From: Candidatus Gastranaerophilales bacterium | GTDB lineage: Bacteria > Cyanobacteriota > Vampirovibrionia > Gastranaerophilales > Gastranaerophilaceae | DNA: 64,000 nt | Direction of reading: 5' to 3' | Assembly: GCA_944324455.1 (NCBI GenBank) | Contig: CALUWJ010000004.1 | Location: forward strand, 80,053-144,052 | Shown: positions 16,280-25,439 of the stretch, in pieces | Layout: the number at the start of each line of letters is the position of its first letter | Numbering within the stretch: the stretch's first letter is position 1 | Notes under the pieces: generated by a model | Seen by the model: only the letters and a program-made list of their open reading frames with translations | Told to the model about the DNA's origin: nothing | The model's database searches: none | Translations under genes and position numbers: made by a program

Positions 16280-17950
16280 ATGAAAAAAGGACTAATTATA
16301 TTATTAATAACAACATTTTTATTTATGAATGCTTATGCTCAAATGGAGAAAAGCACTGTTAGAGTTGGTATTTCAAATCAATCTTTTTCTCAATTTGATT
16401 ATCAAAATATTAAATTATCGTCACAAAATATTATAAAAGTTGTAGATATGTCGCAAAATACTTCAATACAAGATATTGAAGCGAATAAAATTGTAGAAAT
16501 ACAAATGATTGATGGTTTATATACAATTTTAGTCGATGGAGAAAAGAAATACGAAAATCTACAAGGACCTCTTTTGTTTAGTTCAAATGCTAAATTAGAG
16601 GTGGTTGAATTAAATAGAAAAGGCATGCCTGCAAAATATGATGGCATGATTGAAATTACCAAATCAAAAAATGACCAAAGATTTAATGTAGTGAATGTTG
16701 TAGATATTGAAAATTATTTAAGAGGCGTTGTGCCTAATGAAATGCCGATTTCTTTCGGGCTTGAAGCTCTAAAAGCTCAAGCGGTTGCAGCAAGAAATTA
16801 TGTAACAAACGCAAAAATCAGCCCTAATTACGATGTTACTGATTCAACGGCATCTCAAGTGTATTATGGTGTAAATTCATATAGAGATATTTCTGATAAA
16901 GCAATAAATGAAACAAAAGGAATTTATGCTCTATATAATGAAAAACCGATAAGTGCGCTTTATTTTTCAACTTCAGCAGGTATAACAGATGATTGGGATG
17001 ATGTTTTTGCAACCGATAAAAATAAAGGTTTACACCCTTATTTAAAGGCAAGTTATGATAAAGAAAATCAAAAACCATTAAAATCAGAAGATGATGTTAA
17101 AAAGTTTTATTTATCAAAAGACACAGGTTTTGATATAAACTCTCCAAAATTTAGATGGGAATACGATTTTACAAGAGTTGAACTTGAAGAAGTTTTACAT
17201 AATACCCTGCAGCAACAATCAAAAGCAGGCTTGGTTGAGCCAAAATATGATGGTGACATAAAATTAGAAGGTCTAAAAGAAATTAAACCAATTAAAAGAA
17301 CTCAATCAGGTAAGCTTGTTGAGATTGAAATTGTTGCAAAATCCGGTAATTACAAGGTTAAAAAAGAGCTTGGAATTAGAAGATTAATTAAGAAAAATAA
17401 TACAGCCCTGCCGAGTGCTAATTTCTTTGTTGAAACTCAAGGCAGGGAAAAATTGGCTCAAGACAACGAAGAAAATAATAGTTTTTTTGATTCATTTGAT
17501 ATGGAAAAATATCCTTCCAATTTTAAATTTATTGGCGGCGGTTATGGTCATGGTGTCGGCATGAGTCAATTTGGAGCTTATAATTTATCTAAAGCGGGTA
17601 AAAATTATATTCAAATTTTAAAACATTATTATTCCGATATAAATATTTCGACCATACCTAAAACGGTTTTTTATAATGAATATAATGTTTGGTATAAGAC
17701 AGAATTTTATTTTGACAAAAAGGCTTTTAATAAAGCGTATTTAATTGTTGATAATCCTAAAAATGTTACTGAATTTCCTTTTAAAATAAATAATTATGAT
17801 TTTAATGATACAAAATCAATAACAAAAGATAAGTTAATTAAAATGGATATAACCCAATATTTAAAAGAGGGTATAAATATAATTAATTTCGCGCCTTTGA
17901 CAAGAGAAAACAAGGGTAAAACAGTTGATTATAGAGTGGAATTATTGTAA
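16280..17950 (+). CDS. SpoIID/LytB-domain secreted protein
   Basis: A 556-residue exported protein (signal peptide 1-20, cleavage near AYA-Q). The SpoIID/LytB domain is clear: VENYLRGVVPNEMP-like block near 143-157, EALKAQAVAARNY near 161-173, TSAGITDDWDDVF near 233-245, and the C-terminal GGYGHGVGMSQFGAY near 422-436. In sporulators SpoIID is a lytic transglycosylase acting on denuded glycan; here, in a Gram-negative, a role in wall remodelling is inferred. No ribosome-binding site precedes the ATG, which abuts the symmetrical promoter. murJ follows after two nt, linking it to wall synthesis. Confidence 0.88.
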   Translation: MKKGLIILLITTFLFMNAYAQMEKSTVRVGISNQSFSQFDYQNIKLSSQNIIKVVDMSQNTSIQDIEANKIVEIQMIDGLYTILVDGEKKYENLQGPLLFSSNAKLEVVELNRKGMPAKYDGMIEITKSKNDQRFNVVNVVDIENYLRGVVPNEMPISFGLEALKAQAVAARNYVTNAKISPNYDVTDSTASQVYYGVNSYRDISDKAINETKGIYALYNEKPISALYFSTSAGITDDWDDVFATDKNKGLHPYLKASYDKENQKPLKSEDDVKKFYLSKDTGFDINSPKFRWEYDFTRVELEEVLHNTLQQQSKAGLVEPKYDGDIKLEGLKEIKPIKRTQSGKLVEIEIVAKSGNYKVKKELGIRRLIKKNNTALPSANFFVETQGREKLAQDNEENNSFFDSFDMEKYPSNFKFIGGGYGHGVGMSQFGAYNLSKAGKNYIQILKHYYSDINISTIPKTVFYNEYNVWYKTEFYFDKKAFNKAYLIVDNPKNVTEFPFKINNYDFNDTKSITKDKLIKMDITQYLKEGINIINFAPLTRENKGKTVDYRVELL

Positions 17951-17952
17951 AA

Positions 17953-19557
17953 ATGGAAAATGCGGAAAAAGATAAAAAGCCTGTTGGGCTATTAAGGAGT
18001 GCTGGTTTAATAGTAATTGTTATTTTGTTATCAAAAATAGCAGGTTTTTTAAGAGATATTTTTGTTGCAAATTATTATGGCGCAAGCATTGTATCTGACG
18101 CTTATTTATATGCTTATCAAATACCTGCTCTTGCAATAGTTATTTTAGGTGGAATGGGCGGTCCTTTTCATTCTGCAACGGTTAGTGTGTTTTCAAAAGT
18201 TATTAAAAATTTTAATTCTAAACCTGAACCTGAAGTAAAAAAATTATTTAATACATTTGAAACATTTTCGATGTTGATATTTGGCGCTATTGCTTTAATT
18301 TGTTTCTTTTTCCCGCAGCAGGTAATGAATATAATTATATCTCAGGCAAGCCCTGAGTTATCGTCATTAGCGGCATATCATTTAAAAATTATGTCTCCTG
18401 TTATATTAGTAGGTGCACTCTTAGGTTTATATTACGGGATTTTAGTTACATATAATCATTTTCTTTTACCTAATATAGCTCCATCTATGTTATCTTTTGG
18501 GGTGATTTTAACTTTGTTATTTTCAAAAGGCGATGATACGGGATTTTATCTTGCCATAGGTACAACAATCGGCGCGCTTTTGCAATTTATTATGCAATCG
18601 CCTGCAGTTATTAAATTGGGTTATACTTTTAAGCCTTGTTTTGATTTTTTTCATAATAAGAATTTTAATGAAATTCTTGAATTGCTAGCTCCTGCTTTTT
18701 TATCTTCAACCATAGGTCAAATTGGGATATATGTTGATATTTTCTTTGCGTCAGGTCTTGCTGAAGGGCAGTGGACTGCGTATGGATATGCTAATAGAAT
18801 TTTTCAATTTCCTGTCGGTTTAATGTTGTCAGCTCTTTTGGTTCCTTTATTTCCTTTGTTTTCAAGGCTTGTTGCTCAAAAGAAATTTGATGAAGTAAGA
18901 TATTATTTTAATAAAGGTGTAGGCTCATTAATTTTAGTCGGCACATTTATGATGATATTTATTTTCATTTCTCGTGTTGATTTAATTTCGCTTGCGCTTG
19001 AGCGTGGTGCATTTGATCATAAAGCAACGGTTATGGTTGCTGATGTGTTGTTTTATATAACATTATCTATAATTCCATATATGTTTAGAGATTCAATAAC
19101 AAGACTATATTATTCTTTTAATGATTCCAAAACACCTTTTTATATTGCGATAGGTTCAATATTATTAAAATTAATCTTTAATTCGATTTTTGTAAGATTT
19201 ATGGGAATAAATGGTATTGCTTTATCTACAACTATTATTACTTTGATTAATGCAACACTTTTGGCACTTTTAATTAGAAAGAAAATTTCAATAGGGTATA
19301 GAGCTTTCTTGGTTCAGGTTATCAAAATTATAATTGCTGCCATTGCTGCATTTTTAATTGGAAGCTTGATAAATTTGGTTTTAGGTAATCTTTTAGCTTC
19401 AACATTTGTTTTAAAAATAGTTAAAGTAAGTATTATTTTTGCTATAAGTCTTTTTGTGTATGTTATTTTGGCTCATTTATTAAAAATAGAATACCTTGAA
19501 GACTTAAAAGAAAAAATCGAAGCAAAATTAAAAAGGAAGAAAAATGAAGTTAACTAA
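17953..19557 (+). CDS. murJ: Lipid II flippase MurJ
   Basis: MurJ (MviN) moves lipid II across the inner membrane for peptidoglycan synthesis. 534 residues with about 14 membrane helices; the N-terminal ILLSKIAGFLRDIFVANYYG block and the central FQFPVGLMLSALLVPLFP block with YANRIF are classic MurJ signatures. The start is two nt after the SpoIID-like stop and the end overlaps tsaC by 14 nt. The C-terminal tail is Lys/Glu-rich. Confidence 0.95.
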   Translation: MENAEKDKKPVGLLRSAGLIVIVILLSKIAGFLRDIFVANYYGASIVSDAYLYAYQIPALAIVILGGMGGPFHSATVSVFSKVIKNFNSKPEPEVKKLFNTFETFSMLIFGAIALICFFFPQQVMNIIISQASPELSSLAAYHLKIMSPVILVGALLGLYYGILVTYNHFLLPNIAPSMLSFGVILTLLFSKGDDTGFYLAIGTTIGALLQFIMQSPAVIKLGYTFKPCFDFFHNKNFNEILELLAPAFLSSTIGQIGIYVDIFFASGLAEGQWTAYGYANRIFQFPVGLMLSALLVPLFPLFSRLVAQKKFDEVRYYFNKGVGSLILVGTFMMIFIFISRVDLISLALERGAFDHKATVMVADVLFYITLSIIPYMFRDSITRLYYSFNDSKTPFYIAIGSILLKLIFNSIFVRFMGINGIALSTTIITLINATLLALLIRKKISIGYRAFLVQVIKIIIAAIAAFLIGSLINLVLGNLLASTFVLKIVKVSIIFAISLFVYVILAHLLKIEYLEDLKEKIEAKLKRKKNEVN

Positions 19558-20095
19558 AGGAGAAGTTTTAGCTTTTAAAACCGATACTGTTTGGGGTTTT
19601 GGAGCAGATCCTAGAGATTTTTGTGCTATAAAAAAAATTTATGAAATAAAAAAAAGAGATATTAAAAAACCATTGATACTAATGAGTGACAGCATTGAAC
19701 CATTAAAAAAATATATAAAATATATTCCCGATTACGCTATGGAATTAATAGAAAAATATTTGCCCGGTGGTTTAACTTTAATTTTTGAAAAATCAGAATT
19801 GTGTCCTTTTGAAATAACTTCAAACAGTAATACAATTGGAATTAGAATTCCTAAAAGTGAAGATTTTTGCGCTTTGGTTTCTAAAATTGAGGGTAGAGTA
19901 TTAGCGACAACATCTTGTAATATTTCGTTTGAGCCTCCTGTAAAAAATTATAAAGAAGCCTTGGAAAAATTTTCAAATGTTGCAACAATAATAAGACCAT
20001 TTAATGATGATGAAAATGAAAACTTGCCATCAACCGTTATTTTATGCAATAATGATACTTATGAAGTGTTGAGGTTAGGAGCTGTAAAATTATGA
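19544..20095 (+). CDS. tsaC: Threonylcarbamoyl-AMP synthase (TsaC/Sua5/YrdC)
   Basis: Makes threonylcarbamoyl-AMP for the t6A modification of tRNAs that read ANN codons. The YrdC-fold signature FKTDTVWGFGADP near the N-terminus, KRDIKKPLILM near 36-46, LPGGLTLIF near 69-77 and the TTSCNIS block near 125 are present. At 183 residues it is the short TsaC form without the Sua5 C-terminal domain. AAGGA stands before the ATG. It overlaps both neighbours, murJ (14 nt) and the small secreted protein gene (4 nt). Confidence 0.9.
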   Translation: MKLTKGEVLAFKTDTVWGFGADPRDFCAIKKIYEIKKRDIKKPLILMSDSIEPLKKYIKYIPDYAMELIEKYLPGGLTLIFEKSELCPFEITSNSNTIGIRIPKSEDFCALVSKIEGRVLATTSCNISFEPPVKNYKEALEKFSNVATIIRPFNDDENENLPSTVILCNNDTYEVLRLGAVKL

Positions 20096-20388
20096 AAAAG
20101 ATGTTGATGATTTTAGCTATTCTTGGGTTTTCTTTTGTAATTGCAAAAGAAGAAGTTCCTCTTTTGATTGATAATTCTGCTATTATTACGGATTATGAAA
20201 TCGATAACAGCCAATCACTTATTCAATATGACAAAATGAAAAAATCTGATAAAATTAGACAAGTTCAAGAAGAGCAGGCAAAATATAAAACTCCTAAAAT
20301 AAAACTTGATGCTGAACAAATCAATCGCCAAAGAGCACTTGATTTTACTACTAAACAAAATAATTCAATGATGTTACCTACTTTTTAG
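20092..20388 (+). CDS. Small exported protein of unknown function
   Basis: 98 residues with a signal peptide (hydrophobic core about 4-17, cleavage near residue 19). The mature part is short, hydrophilic and rich in Lys, Gln and Asp, with no Cys and no recognisable domain. Its ATG overlaps the tsaC stop in ATGA, so it is translationally coupled to tsaC. Function unknown. Confidence 0.6.
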   Translation: MKKMLMILAILGFSFVIAKEEVPLLIDNSAIITDYEIDNSQSLIQYDKMKKSDKIRQVQEEQAKYKTPKIKLDAEQINRQRALDFTTKQNNSMMLPTF

Positions 20389-20406
20389 TTTTTTTAGGGT
20401 TTTATC

Positions 20407-20434
20407 TTGTTTTAAAAAATTGTTGCGCTACAAT
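20407..20434 (+). promoter_or_regulatory. Promoter of the radical SAM gene; probable leaderless start
   Basis: TTGTTT (20407-20412), 16-nt spacer, TACAAT (20429-20434), then six nt to the ATG at 20441. No Shine-Dalgarno is present in the AT-only gap. The predicted start site coincides with the start codon. Confidence 0.5.
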
Positions 20435-20440
20435 TAAAAT

Positions 20441-21076
20441 ATGGAAGAAAATAACGAAAATCTCTTATATTTTTTAGATGGTAAGCCATATATAAATATG
20501 ACAAACGCATGCACTAACGCATGTGTTTTTTGCGTTCGCGACCAAAAAGAAGATGTTCAAGGTGCAAAGTTGTGGCTCGATTTCGACAACACAAAAGCTC
20601 AAGATGTCATAAATCAAATTGAACTAAACAAAGATAAAATTTTAAATAGTCAAGAAATTGTATTTTGCGGATATGGTGAGCCTTTAATAAGATTAAACGA
20701 AGTAATAGAAATCTCAAAATATTTAAAAGAAAATTATCCAAATTTAAAAATAAGAGTAAATACAAACGGGCATGCTAATGCAATTTTTAAAAGAAATGTG
20801 GCGGATGAATTAGCTTTATATATTGATGATATTTCAATCAGTTTAAATGCTGAAAATGAAGAAAATTATAATAAAATTTCCAACCCAAAAATAGAAAATG
20901 CTTATGAAGAAGTTAAGCGTTTTATCAGAGCTTGTGTTGAAGCAAAAATTAAAACAACAGCATCTGTTGTAGCTAATGTACCAGATTATCCGATAGATGT
21001 TGAAAGATGTGCGCTTATTGCTAAATCTTTAGGAGCAAAATTCCGCTCCAGAGATTTTATACCAAATGGATATTAA
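20441..21076 (+). CDS. Radical SAM protein of the TatD-associated type
   Basis: A 211-residue radical SAM enzyme with the [4Fe-4S] cluster motif Cys24-x3-Cys28-x2-Cys31 (CTNACVFC) followed by a GGEP-like GYGEP motif near 77-81. The N-terminal YFLDGKPYINMTNACTN pattern is one I associate with the radical SAM family found next to TatD nucleases; no tatD gene is seen here. The substrate is not known. The gene stands alone between the small secreted protein and the acyl-CoA synthetase, with its own promoter. Confidence 0.8.
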   Translation: MEENNENLLYFLDGKPYINMTNACTNACVFCVRDQKEDVQGAKLWLDFDNTKAQDVINQIELNKDKILNSQEIVFCGYGEPLIRLNEVIEISKYLKENYPNLKIRVNTNGHANAIFKRNVADELALYIDDISISLNAENEENYNKISNPKIENAYEEVKRFIRACVEAKIKTTASVVANVPDYPIDVERCALIAKSLGAKFRSRDFIPNGY

Positions 21077-21093
21077 ATAAAAAAGAGGAAAGG

Positions 21094-21102
21094 ATGAAAT
21101 AA
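21094..21102 (+). other. Two-codon upstream reading frame before the synthetase gene
   Basis: ATG-AAA-TAA at 21094-21102 lies directly after AGAGG-AAAGG and ends one nt before the real ATG at 21104, in another frame. A ribosome that starts at 21094 would stop and could reinitiate at 21104. It may equally be chance; the second AAAGG is well placed (10 nt) for the main start. Confidence 0.3.
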
Positions 21103-21103
21103 T

Positions 21104-23260
21104 ATGCTAAGCAAAATTATGAAGCCAAAATCAATTGCGGTTATTGGCGCATCTACAAAAGAGCATACAATTGGCTCTGATATTATGAAAAGATTACAAG
21201 AATATAAATTCAATGGGAAAATTTACCCCGTTAACCCAAAAGGCGGAATAATAGAAGGTATACAAGCCTATACAAATGTTACTGAAATTCCTGATGAAAT
21301 TGATTTAGCTTTAATTGTTGTAAACGCTAAATTTGTTTTAAATACAATTGATGAATGTCATAAAAAAGGTATTAAAGGACTTTGCATTATTACGGCAGGT
21401 TTTAAAGAAACGGGAAAAGAAGGCGCAGAATTAGAAAAACAATTATTAGAAAAAGTTAGACAATATGGTATGCGCTGCGTTGGTCCAAACTGCCTTGGCG
21501 TTGTTAATACTCATCCTGATATTAGAATGGACGCTTGTTTTGCTGAATCATTGCCTGAACGCGGTAATATTGGTTTTGTTTCTCAATCAGGCGCACTTGG
21601 CGGCGGTATTTTAAATATTTTAAAAGACTTAAACCTTGGTTTTGCTCAATTTATTTCAATCGGCAATCAGGCTGATGTTAATGCTGAAACTGCTCTTGAG
21701 TATTGGGAAAATGAAGATGATGTTGAACAAATTCTTCTTTATATGGAATCAATTCAAAATCCTCAAAACTTTAGAAAATTAGCTACTAAAATTTCTAAAA
21801 AGAAACCTATTTTAGCCCTTAAAGCCGGAAGAAGTGCAGCAGGTGCTTCAGCAGCTTCATCTCACACAGGTTCATTAGCAGGTGCTGATAAAGCAGCAAA
21901 TGCACTATTGGCTCAATCAGGTGTAATTAGAGAATACTCATTAAAAAATCTATTTGCAACAGCTAAAATGTTTGCGACTTGCCCAATTCCAAAAGGCGAC
22001 AGAGTTGCTATCATCACAAACTCAGGCGGCCCCGGAATTATGGCAACAGACGCAGTTTGCGAATATGGTATGCAAATGGCAAAAATTACAGATGAAACTA
22101 AAGAAAAACTAAGAAGTTTCTTACCTTCAGCTGCATCTGTTAAAAATCCGATTGATATGATTGCTTCTGCTCCAATTGAACATTATCAACAAACACTTGA
22201 AACAGTTATTGCTGATCCTAATGTTGATATGATTATGGTTATTTACTTACCATTCTTAGGCTTGAAAGATATTGATGTAGCTAAAGCAGTTATGGAAATT
22301 AAAGCTAAAAATCCATCTAAACCTGTTGTTGGCGTATTTATGACAAAGAGCGAGTTTTTCTCAAAATTGTCTGATTTAAATGTTAATATGCCATTCTTTA
22401 TGTATGCTGAAGAAGCAGCAGACGGATTTAACAGATTAAATCAACAAAGACTATGGCAAGAACGCCCCGAAGGCAAAATTCCAACATTCAATGTTGATAG
22501 AGCTCGCGCTGAAGCTATTATGAAGCAATCAATTATGGAAAACAGAGCTCAATTAACAACTCGTGAATCAATCGATGTGTTGGACGCATACGGTATCAGA
22601 GTTTGTAAATCAGGCTTTGCAACAAATATTGATGAAGTGGTTAAAGTTGGTAATTCAATCGGATATCCTGTTGTTATGAAGATGACATCTAAAACAACAT
22701 CACATAAAACAGATGTTGGCGGTGTTAGAGTTAATATTCAATCAGAAGAACAATTAAAAGCAGAATACAACGATTTAATTGCTAAATTAACGCAAAAAGG
22801 TCTAATTGACGGTCTTGAAGGTGTAATTATTCAAGAAATGGTTAAAGGCAACCGCGAAATGGTATGTGGTATTGCAACAGACCCTCAATATGGACCTATG
22901 ATGATGTTTGGCTTAGGCGGTGTATTTATTGAAGTTATGAAAGATGTAACATTTAGAATTGCACCATTAACTGATGTTGACGCTTCTGAAATGATTAAAT
23001 CAGTTAAAGCATATAAATTATTAGAAGGAGCAAGAGGCACAAAACCTGCTCAAATGGATCAAATTCAAGAAACATTATTAAGATTATCTCAATTAGTTTC
23101 TGATTATCCATTTATTGATGAATTAGATATTAACCCATTGTTGATATCAGAAAAAACAGGTGAAGGCATCGCAGTTGACGGTCGTATCAAGGTTCGTCTT
23201 GAAGAAGCAATGGATAAATTAAATACATCTTGTGCTGCATGCAGTTCATGCTGCAAATAA
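21104..23260 (+). CDS. ADP-forming acetate--CoA ligase, fused alpha-beta form
   Basis: Converts acetyl-CoA (or another acyl-CoA), ADP and phosphate to acid, CoA and ATP, giving substrate-level ATP in fermentation. Order of domains: CoA-binding Rossmann domain (IAVIGAS at 11-17), succinyl-CoA-ligase-like domain with the phosphorylated His254 in SSHTGSLAG, then an ATP-grasp beta part from about 490 (GYPVVMKMTSKTTSHKTDVGG). 718 residues is the expected fused length. The last nine residues form a Cys-rich tail (C710, C713, C716, C717). A two-codon reading frame sits in its leader. A strong terminator follows. Confidence 0.92.
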   Translation: MLSKIMKPKSIAVIGASTKEHTIGSDIMKRLQEYKFNGKIYPVNPKGGIIEGIQAYTNVTEIPDEIDLALIVVNAKFVLNTIDECHKKGIKGLCIITAGFKETGKEGAELEKQLLEKVRQYGMRCVGPNCLGVVNTHPDIRMDACFAESLPERGNIGFVSQSGALGGGILNILKDLNLGFAQFISIGNQADVNAETALEYWENEDDVEQILLYMESIQNPQNFRKLATKISKKKPILALKAGRSAAGASAASSHTGSLAGADKAANALLAQSGVIREYSLKNLFATAKMFATCPIPKGDRVAIITNSGGPGIMATDAVCEYGMQMAKITDETKEKLRSFLPSAASVKNPIDMIASAPIEHYQQTLETVIADPNVDMIMVIYLPFLGLKDIDVAKAVMEIKAKNPSKPVVGVFMTKSEFFSKLSDLNVNMPFFMYAEEAADGFNRLNQQRLWQERPEGKIPTFNVDRARAEAIMKQSIMENRAQLTTRESIDVLDAYGIRVCKSGFATNIDEVVKVGNSIGYPVVMKMTSKTTSHKTDVGGVRVNIQSEEQLKAEYNDLIAKLTQKGLIDGLEGVIIQEMVKGNREMVCGIATDPQYGPMMMFGLGGVFIEVMKDVTFRIAPLTDVDASEMIKSVKAYKLLEGARGTKPAQMDQIQETLLRLSQLVSDYPFIDELDINPLLISEKTGEGIAVDGRIKVRLEEAMDKLNTSCAACSSCCK

Positions 23261-23282
23261 GATAATTTAATTTATTTAGTAA

Positions 23283-23314
23283 AAAATAGCTCCCATATTA
23301 ATGGGAGCTATTTT
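23283..23314. terminator. Bidirectional intrinsic terminator between the synthetase and pyk
   Basis: 14-bp perfect stem: AAAATAGCTCCCAT (23283-23296) with ATGGGAGCTATTTT (23301-23314), loop ATTA. It lies between convergent genes and has A/T flanks on both sides. Confidence 0.92.
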
Positions 23315-23330
23315 AAATTAATTATCGATA

Positions 23331-24761
23331 TTATGTTCCAATTTTATGAACTCTGATGAAGTTTGTTTTGCTTGTGATTAATTTTGGCGCTGAACCCGTT
23401 ATTATTACATAATCACCGTGGCTTAAGCCTATTTCATTTATTAGAAAGTTGTCGATGTTGATTAATATATCATGATTTAAGACATCATCCCAATTTTTTA
23501 AGAAAGGATAAACACCCCAGCTTAAAGCCATTTTTTTACAGGTTGTTTCAGAGTCTGAAACCATTATAATTGGAACAGAAGGTCTTAATTTTGACATTAA
23601 TCTTGTTGAGTGTCCAAGATGTGAAAAGCTTAAAAGCGCTTTTGCTTTGACGTGTTTAATCATTCTATCTGCGCCAAAAGCAATAGCTTGTCTTGTGATT
23701 GCTTTTTCATCTATTGATTCAAATTCGTTATCAAATTTGTAAAATGGGCTGTTTTCTGTATATTTTGCAATTTGTGCCATTGTTTCAACTGCTTTTGTTG
23801 CATATTTACCCACTGATGTTTCTCCGCTTAACATAACAGCATCTGCGCCATCTAAAATTGCATTAGCAACATCAGAGCTTTCTGCTCTTGTTGGAATGGG
23901 TTCATCTATCATACTTTCAAGCATTTGAGTTGCAACAATAACAGGTTTATTTTGTTTATTGCATTCTTTGATTATTCTTTTTTGGCAAATCGGAACTTCA
24001 ACAGCAGATAACTCTATTCCTAAGTCGCCTCGTGCAACCATAATACAATCAGATATAGCTATAATGCTTTCAAGATTTTCAATGGCTTGCGGTTTTTCCA
24101 TTTTTGATATAACAGGAATATCTGCTCCGTAGTCATTTATATATTTTTTAGCTAATAATACATCTTCTTTTTGTCTTACAAATGATAGTGCTATATAGTC
24201 CGCTTTTTTTTCAACAGCAAATTTAATATATTCAATATCTCTTTTTGTAACTGCCTCAAGGCTGTTTGTTGAGCCGGGGATATTTAAGCCTTTTCTTGAT
24301 TTTAATATGCCTCCGTTTGTAATTGTGGCATAAACTTTGTTTTCTTCTACTTTTTCAACGGTAGCTTGAATTTTGCCATCATCAAGAAGTATTCTGCTTC
24401 CTTTTGTAACATCTTGAGCTATTCCTTGATAATCAACAGGGATTATGCCGTTTTCATAATTTTCTTGATGTGCAAATATTACATTTTGACCAGTGGTTAA
24501 ATTGATATTTTCTTTTAGGGTTCCAACTCTGATTTTAGGACCTTGAAGGTCTATCATAATTGAGCAGTAAACTCTTAATTTAGCGCAAACTTGTCTTATT
24601 AAATCAAATCTTCTGTTGTGTACTTCTATTGTTTCATGGGAAGTGTTTAATCTAAATATATTTACCCCTGATTTAATCAATTGTTCAATTTTTTCTTCTG
24701 AATCAACAGCAGGGCCAATTGTTGCAACTATTTTGGTTCTTTTAAAAAATTTATTTTTCAT
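23331..24761 (-). CDS. pyk: Pyruvate kinase
   Basis: Last step of glycolysis, phosphoenolpyruvate + ADP to pyruvate + ATP. The N-terminal TKIVATIGPA block, MIDLQGPKIRVG near 67-78, the catalytic ISKMEKPQAIENL with active-site Lys near 217, VARGDLGIELS, and PTRAESSDVANAILDGADAVMLSGETSVG are all typical. 476 residues is a normal length. AGAGG stands six nt before the ATG. A 10-bp inverted repeat lies 30 nt upstream of the start. Confidence 0.97.
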   Translation of the reverse strand: MKNKFFKRTKIVATIGPAVDSEEKIEQLIKSGVNIFRLNTSHETIEVHNRRFDLIRQVCAKLRVYCSIMIDLQGPKIRVGTLKENINLTTGQNVIFAHQENYENGIIPVDYQGIAQDVTKGSRILLDDGKIQATVEKVEENKVYATITNGGILKSRKGLNIPGSTNSLEAVTKRDIEYIKFAVEKKADYIALSFVRQKEDVLLAKKYINDYGADIPVISKMEKPQAIENLESIIAISDCIMVARGDLGIELSAVEVPICQKRIIKECNKQNKPVIVATQMLESMIDEPIPTRAESSDVANAILDGADAVMLSGETSVGKYATKAVETMAQIAKYTENSPFYKFDNEFESIDEKAITRQAIAFGADRMIKHVKAKALLSFSHLGHSTRLMSKLRPSVPIIMVSDSETTCKKMALSWGVYPFLKNWDDVLNHDILINIDNFLINEIGLSHGDYVIITGSAPKLITSKTNFIRVHKIGT

Positions 24762-24790
24762 TTGTACCTCTTTAATATAGTCTAAGCATT

Positions 24791-24817
24791 TTTGATTTTA
24801 CCATGGATAAAATCAAA
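24791..24817. promoter_or_regulatory. 10-bp perfect inverted repeat in the pyk/ferritin intergenic region
   Basis: TTTGATTTTA (24791-24800) and TAAAATCAAA (24808-24817) flank CCATGGA. No T run follows, so it is not a terminator. It lies in the pyk leader or promoter and could be an operator acting on pyk, on ferritin, or both. The regulator is unknown. Confidence 0.4.
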
Positions 24818-24897
24818 GCAAAAATTATTTTTCTTTGTGATTTTTTTAAAATTTTTTATGTTATAAATTAAATATAATAAAATAAGGAGATACGGCT

Positions 24898-25407
24898 ATG
24901 ATTTGTGAAAGAATGGAAAAAGCTTTTTTAGAACAAATTAATAAAGAATTGTTTTCTGAATATCTTTATTTATCCATGAAAGCATACTTTGCAAATTTAA
25001 ATTTAAATGGTTTTGTAAATTGGATGGATGTTCAAGTTCAAGAAGAAAGAGCTCATGCAATGGGTATGTTTGATTATGTTTTAGAAAGAGGTGGAAAAGT
25101 TGAGCTTGAAGCAATAAATAAACCTCAAACATCTTGGAATGGACCATTAGATGTTTTTAAGGCAGTTTTAGCACATGAACAATTTATTACATCAAGCATT
25201 AATGCCTTGATGGATGTGGCTGAAGAAACAAAAGATAGAGCTGCTATGATATTTTTAAATTGGTATTTAAAAGAACAAGTTGAAGAAGAAGCAAATGTGG
25301 GTAATGTTTTAGCTCAATTAGAGTTAATCGGTGATGATAAAAATGCTCTTTTTGCTCTTGATAAAGAGCTTTCAACAAGAACATTTGTTGCCCCTGTTAT
25401 TGGATAA
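24898..25407 (+). CDS. ftn: Ferritin (Ftn type)
   Basis: Non-haem iron-storage protein of 169 residues, normal for bacterial ferritin. Ferroxidase-centre residues are visible: Glu17, Glu50 and His53 (QEERAH), plus Glu residues near 94 and the EEQ/QVEEE block near 125-130. The segment LFSEYLYLSMKAYFA is typical of Ftn helix A. AAGGAG precedes the ATG. Single-gene unit with a terminator directly after the stop. Confidence 0.95.
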   Translation: MICERMEKAFLEQINKELFSEYLYLSMKAYFANLNLNGFVNWMDVQVQEERAHAMGMFDYVLERGGKVELEAINKPQTSWNGPLDVFKAVLAHEQFITSSINALMDVAEETKDRAAMIFLNWYLKEQVEEEANVGNVLAQLELIGDDKNALFALDKELSTRTFVAPVIG

Positions 25408-25413
25408 AATTTT

Positions 25414-25438
25414 AAATGCCTGCATAAAGCAGGCATTT
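25414..25438. terminator. Intrinsic terminator after ferritin
   Basis: AAATGCCTGC (25414-25423), loop ATAAA, GCAGGCATTT (25429-25438) with a T run. It also sits at the 3' end of the convergent punA gene and may serve both. Confidence 0.92.
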
Positions 25439-25439
25439 T

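Noticed and set aside
24873..24878. TATAAT upstream of ferritin as -10
   Set aside because: It would place the transcript start within the AAGGAG ribosome-binding site; an upstream TTGTGA-16-TATGTT fits better but is weak.
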